Position numbers and translations under genes: made by a program. Source: Bacteroidota bacterium (GTDB lineage: Bacteria > Bacteroidota > Bacteroidia > Bacteroidales > P3). From it: a stretch of DNA of 16,860 bases. Below are positions 15,284 to 16,860 of the stretch, piece by piece. The DNA is taken from positions 1 to 16,860 of the forward strand of contig JAUNWC010000004.1 of assembly GCA_030540495.1 (NCBI GenBank), given 5' to 3'. Each line of letters begins with the position of its first letter. Position 1 is the stretch's first letter. Under the pieces are notes generated by a model that saw nothing but the letters and a program-made list of their open reading frames with translations, ran no database searches and had not been told where the DNA came from.

Positions 15284-15943
15284 CTACACCCCTTTCCAAC
15301 GTATAGGAGATTCATCATAGAAAAAATATGTAATCTCAAAGTTTTTCTCTATGTTCAACTCAATTTTATTCTTGTATCGTTTTTCTAAACTTTGCCTGAC
15401 AGTAACAGACTCCAGATTAACATTTGATACAATTCTGTCACTGTTTTCTATACAGAATATAATATCCCACTTGTTTTTATCCATACTGTTAAATCTAAAG
15501 GTAACTCCCATGACCATATTATTTTTTAAGGCTTCGTATATTTGTAATTTGTTACCCATTTTATCTTTTATATAATAAGACAATCCGTTTTCATAATATT
15601 CATATTCTATTCGTGAAACACCTGCAGGATACATAACATAGTTAAATAAATCTCTTCTCGTACAAAACACTTTTAAAACAGCAAAGCAAATTATTACACA
15701 TATAGAGCTGACAACAGTTAAAGAGAATACCTGCAGAAAAACACCTATTGAAAACAGAATAAATGATATAACACCAATTAATACGGCAATCAATTTTACT
15801 TTTTTATTTCTTTTTTCAAGTTTTTGTATTTTTAGACAGAGTTGATTATATTCTTCTGATAAAAGCTCTTTTTGAGATAAGCACTTATCCAAATCCCCGA
15901 CAAAGGTTACCTCAAAAGAACTGTGCTTTAATGTATTATTCAT
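15284..15943 (-). CDS. Unknown 219-residue membrane protein with N-terminal coiled coil
   Basis: This protein has a charged, probably coiled-coil N-terminal segment (about residues 20-49). Two adjacent membrane helices follow at about 50-70 and 72-92. The rest is a soluble domain of about 125 residues rich in Tyr, Asn and Lys, starting near RRDLFNYVMYPAGVSRIEYEYY. The two helices separated by only a couple of residues would form a hairpin in the membrane, leaving both ends on the same side. Its ATG overlaps the previous stop by 8 nt (ATGAATAA), with GGGGG upstream. I recognise no family. Position within a compact four-gene unit suggests a shared membrane function with its neighbours. Confidence 0.8.
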   Translation of the reverse strand: MNNTLKHSSFEVTFVGDLDKCLSQKELLSEEYNQLCLKIQKLEKRNKKVKLIAVLIGVISFILFSIGVFLQVFSLTVVSSICVIICFAVLKVFCTRRDLFNYVMYPAGVSRIEYEYYENGLSYYIKDKMGNKLQIYEALKNNMVMGVTFRFNSMDKNKWDIIFCIENSDRIVSNVNLESVTVRQSLEKRYKNKIELNIEKNFEITYFFYDESPIRWKGV

Positions 15944-16250
15944 TTGCTATACCCCCTTTTTTATATTCTTCGTAATCATAATAAGAAAGTTCTTCATCAA
16001 ACGAAAAGGACGTTCCATAAACATTATCAATGTCATTTAACCAACTTCTTGGCAGTTTTGGTAAATCTCCTGTTCTAACGGCAGAAACAAGGCATTGTAA
16101 TATTGTATTTAAACCTATTGAAAATTCGTGTTGTTGACTGTCACGGAGCATAAATACCATATGTTCAAAGCAATTGTCACATACAATTCTTTCAGCCTGT
16201 TCTACCTCTGCCCTGTTAAAAAAGATTTCTTTTATTTTTGAATCTTCCAT
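15936..16250 (-). CDS. Unknown small acidic protein
   Basis: This 104-residue protein is strongly acidic (about 20 Asp/Glu against 10 Lys/Arg), with an acidic Tyr-rich tail around DEELSYYDYEEYKK. It carries three cysteines, two as CDNC near residues 24-27. No membrane segment or signal is visible. The AGGAG ribosome site lies 9 nt from the ATG, and the stop overlaps the next start. I do not recognise it. Small, acidic, co-transcribed proteins like this are common as immunity or antitoxin partners, but the sequence here proves neither; that is only a hint from charge and context. Confidence 0.75.
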   Translation of the reverse strand: MEDSKIKEIFFNRAEVEQAERIVCDNCFEHMVFMLRDSQQHEFSIGLNTILQCLVSAVRTGDLPKLPRSWLNDIDNVYGTSFSFDEELSYYDYEEYKKGGIANE

Positions 16251-16274
16251 AATTCTTGACTCCTGTTATAAAAG

Positions 16275-16793
16275 TTAATTCTTTAAATCTATGACATAAT
16301 CACTCGTGATACTATCCTCGTAAACATAGAGTTTATAATAAGCAACTTTCTCTATATTATCTGTATTGAATGGTATTCCTAAACCGTGCCACGTAATAAA
16401 CCTAATGTAGGAAGGCTCTTCATCAATCGGTTTGTAAACATACTTTTCAATATAAGGCTTCTGTCCGTCCGTTAAACTGTCAGTGTTTACGTATGTAATA
16501 TCAGCCGGGATTTTTCCTGTTGTTTTGCCTTTTCCTGATACATCATACATATAGTAGTAATACTGTTCTGTTTTTTCATAACCTTTTACAGAAAATATAT
16601 TCCCGGAAATCTTGCCTGTAGTATTAAGATTATCATTTAGACACTCAATCTCTATAGTCTGAGCCAGCTCGGCTTTGTCTGAAAACTCTACAATATTTTC
16701 CTTGTTTGAATCCACAAAAAACGAGATACAGCAAAACACTATAGTACATAGAAAAAATAAAAAACCATAGAATTTAATTGTTCGAGTGCGCAT
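16275..16793 (-). CDS. Unknown membrane-anchored protein (start uncertain; frame open to window edge)
   Basis: From the ATG at 16793 this is a 172-residue protein starting MRTRTIKFYGFLF. A membrane helix lies at about residues 8-26, followed by an outward-facing Tyr/Lys/Asp-rich domain containing GKGKTTGKIPADITYVN and ending YVIDLKN. AGGTG lies 5 nt upstream of that ATG. However, the frame remains open to the window edge, and the upstream codons are also strongly hydrophobic (IIFAIFLVLAVVTIVVSDRG), so the protein may begin outside the window with another helix. A GTG at 16838 is a further option. A 24-nt gap separates it from the next gene. I recognise no family. Confidence 0.7.
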   Translation of the reverse strand: MRTRTIKFYGFLFFLCTIVFCCISFFVDSNKENIVEFSDKAELAQTIEIECLNDNLNTTGKISGNIFSVKGYEKTEQYYYYMYDVSGKGKTTGKIPADITYVNTDSLTDGQKPYIEKYVYKPIDEEPSYIRFITWHGLGIPFNTDNIEKVAYYKLYVYEDSITSDYVIDLKN

Positions 16794-16860
16794 ATAAGCA
16801 CCTCTGTCTGAAACAACAATTGTAACAACTGCTAACACTAAAAAAATCGCAAATATTATA

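Noticed and set aside
859..15575. Plus-strand open frames of 60-106 codons across the window
   Set aside because: All lie opposite strong minus-strand genes, show no family resemblance that I can see, and have low-complexity or shadow-like composition.

Overview
This is a low-GC window of Clostridia type (Bacillota, probably a gut Ruminococcus/Oscillospiraceae relative). I infer this from AT-rich coding sequence, strong AGGAGG-type ribosome sites, and the set and order of the conjugation genes. Those genes match the Tn1549/CTn-like integrative conjugative elements of Clostridia (the CD11xx mobile-element families). No integrase, relaxase or att site is visible, so element type (integrated element or plasmid) and boundaries are inferred. 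Every gene is on the minus strand, so transcription runs from high to low coordinates.

Region 1 (about 16860-14920) holds four tightly packed small genes of unknown function; two encode membrane proteins and one a very acidic protein. They end at two tandem terminators (14878-14815).

Region 2 (14815-14628) is a structured leader. It has a 65-nt hairpin followed directly by a 20-codon reading frame with an excellent ribosome site, ending 22 nt before the next gene.

Region 3 (14627-8064) is a surface-assembly module: a 1398-residue multi-domain adhesin (LSETG sorting signal), a 495-residue isopeptide pilin (LPQTG), and a class C-like pilus sortase with a TTG start.

Region 4 (8074-1) continues without any recognisable terminator into a type IV secretion module: an SSB-like protein, PcfB relaxosome accessory protein, VirD4 coupling ATPase, a Maff2 small membrane protein, a VirB6/TrbL-like channel protein, an unknown 107-residue protein, PrgI (VirB3-like), VirB4 ATPase, and the N-terminal 306 codons of what is probably the element's cell-wall hydrolase. 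Many junctions overlap (ATGA, TAATG, 8-11 nt), so surface pili and DNA-transfer machinery look co-expressed from the leader in region 2. The likely logic is that adhesin and pilin hold donor and recipient together, VirD4/PcfB deliver the relaxosome, and VirB4/PrgI/VirB6 form the channel.

The points most worth a second look are: the adhesin leader with its mini-ORF; a pair of matching inverted repeats at 4173-4226 and 14727-14791 that differ by a compensatory base-pair change; the 161-nt two-frame overlap of prgI and virB4; a large hairpin before the 107-residue gene; and the four-gene unknown cluster.
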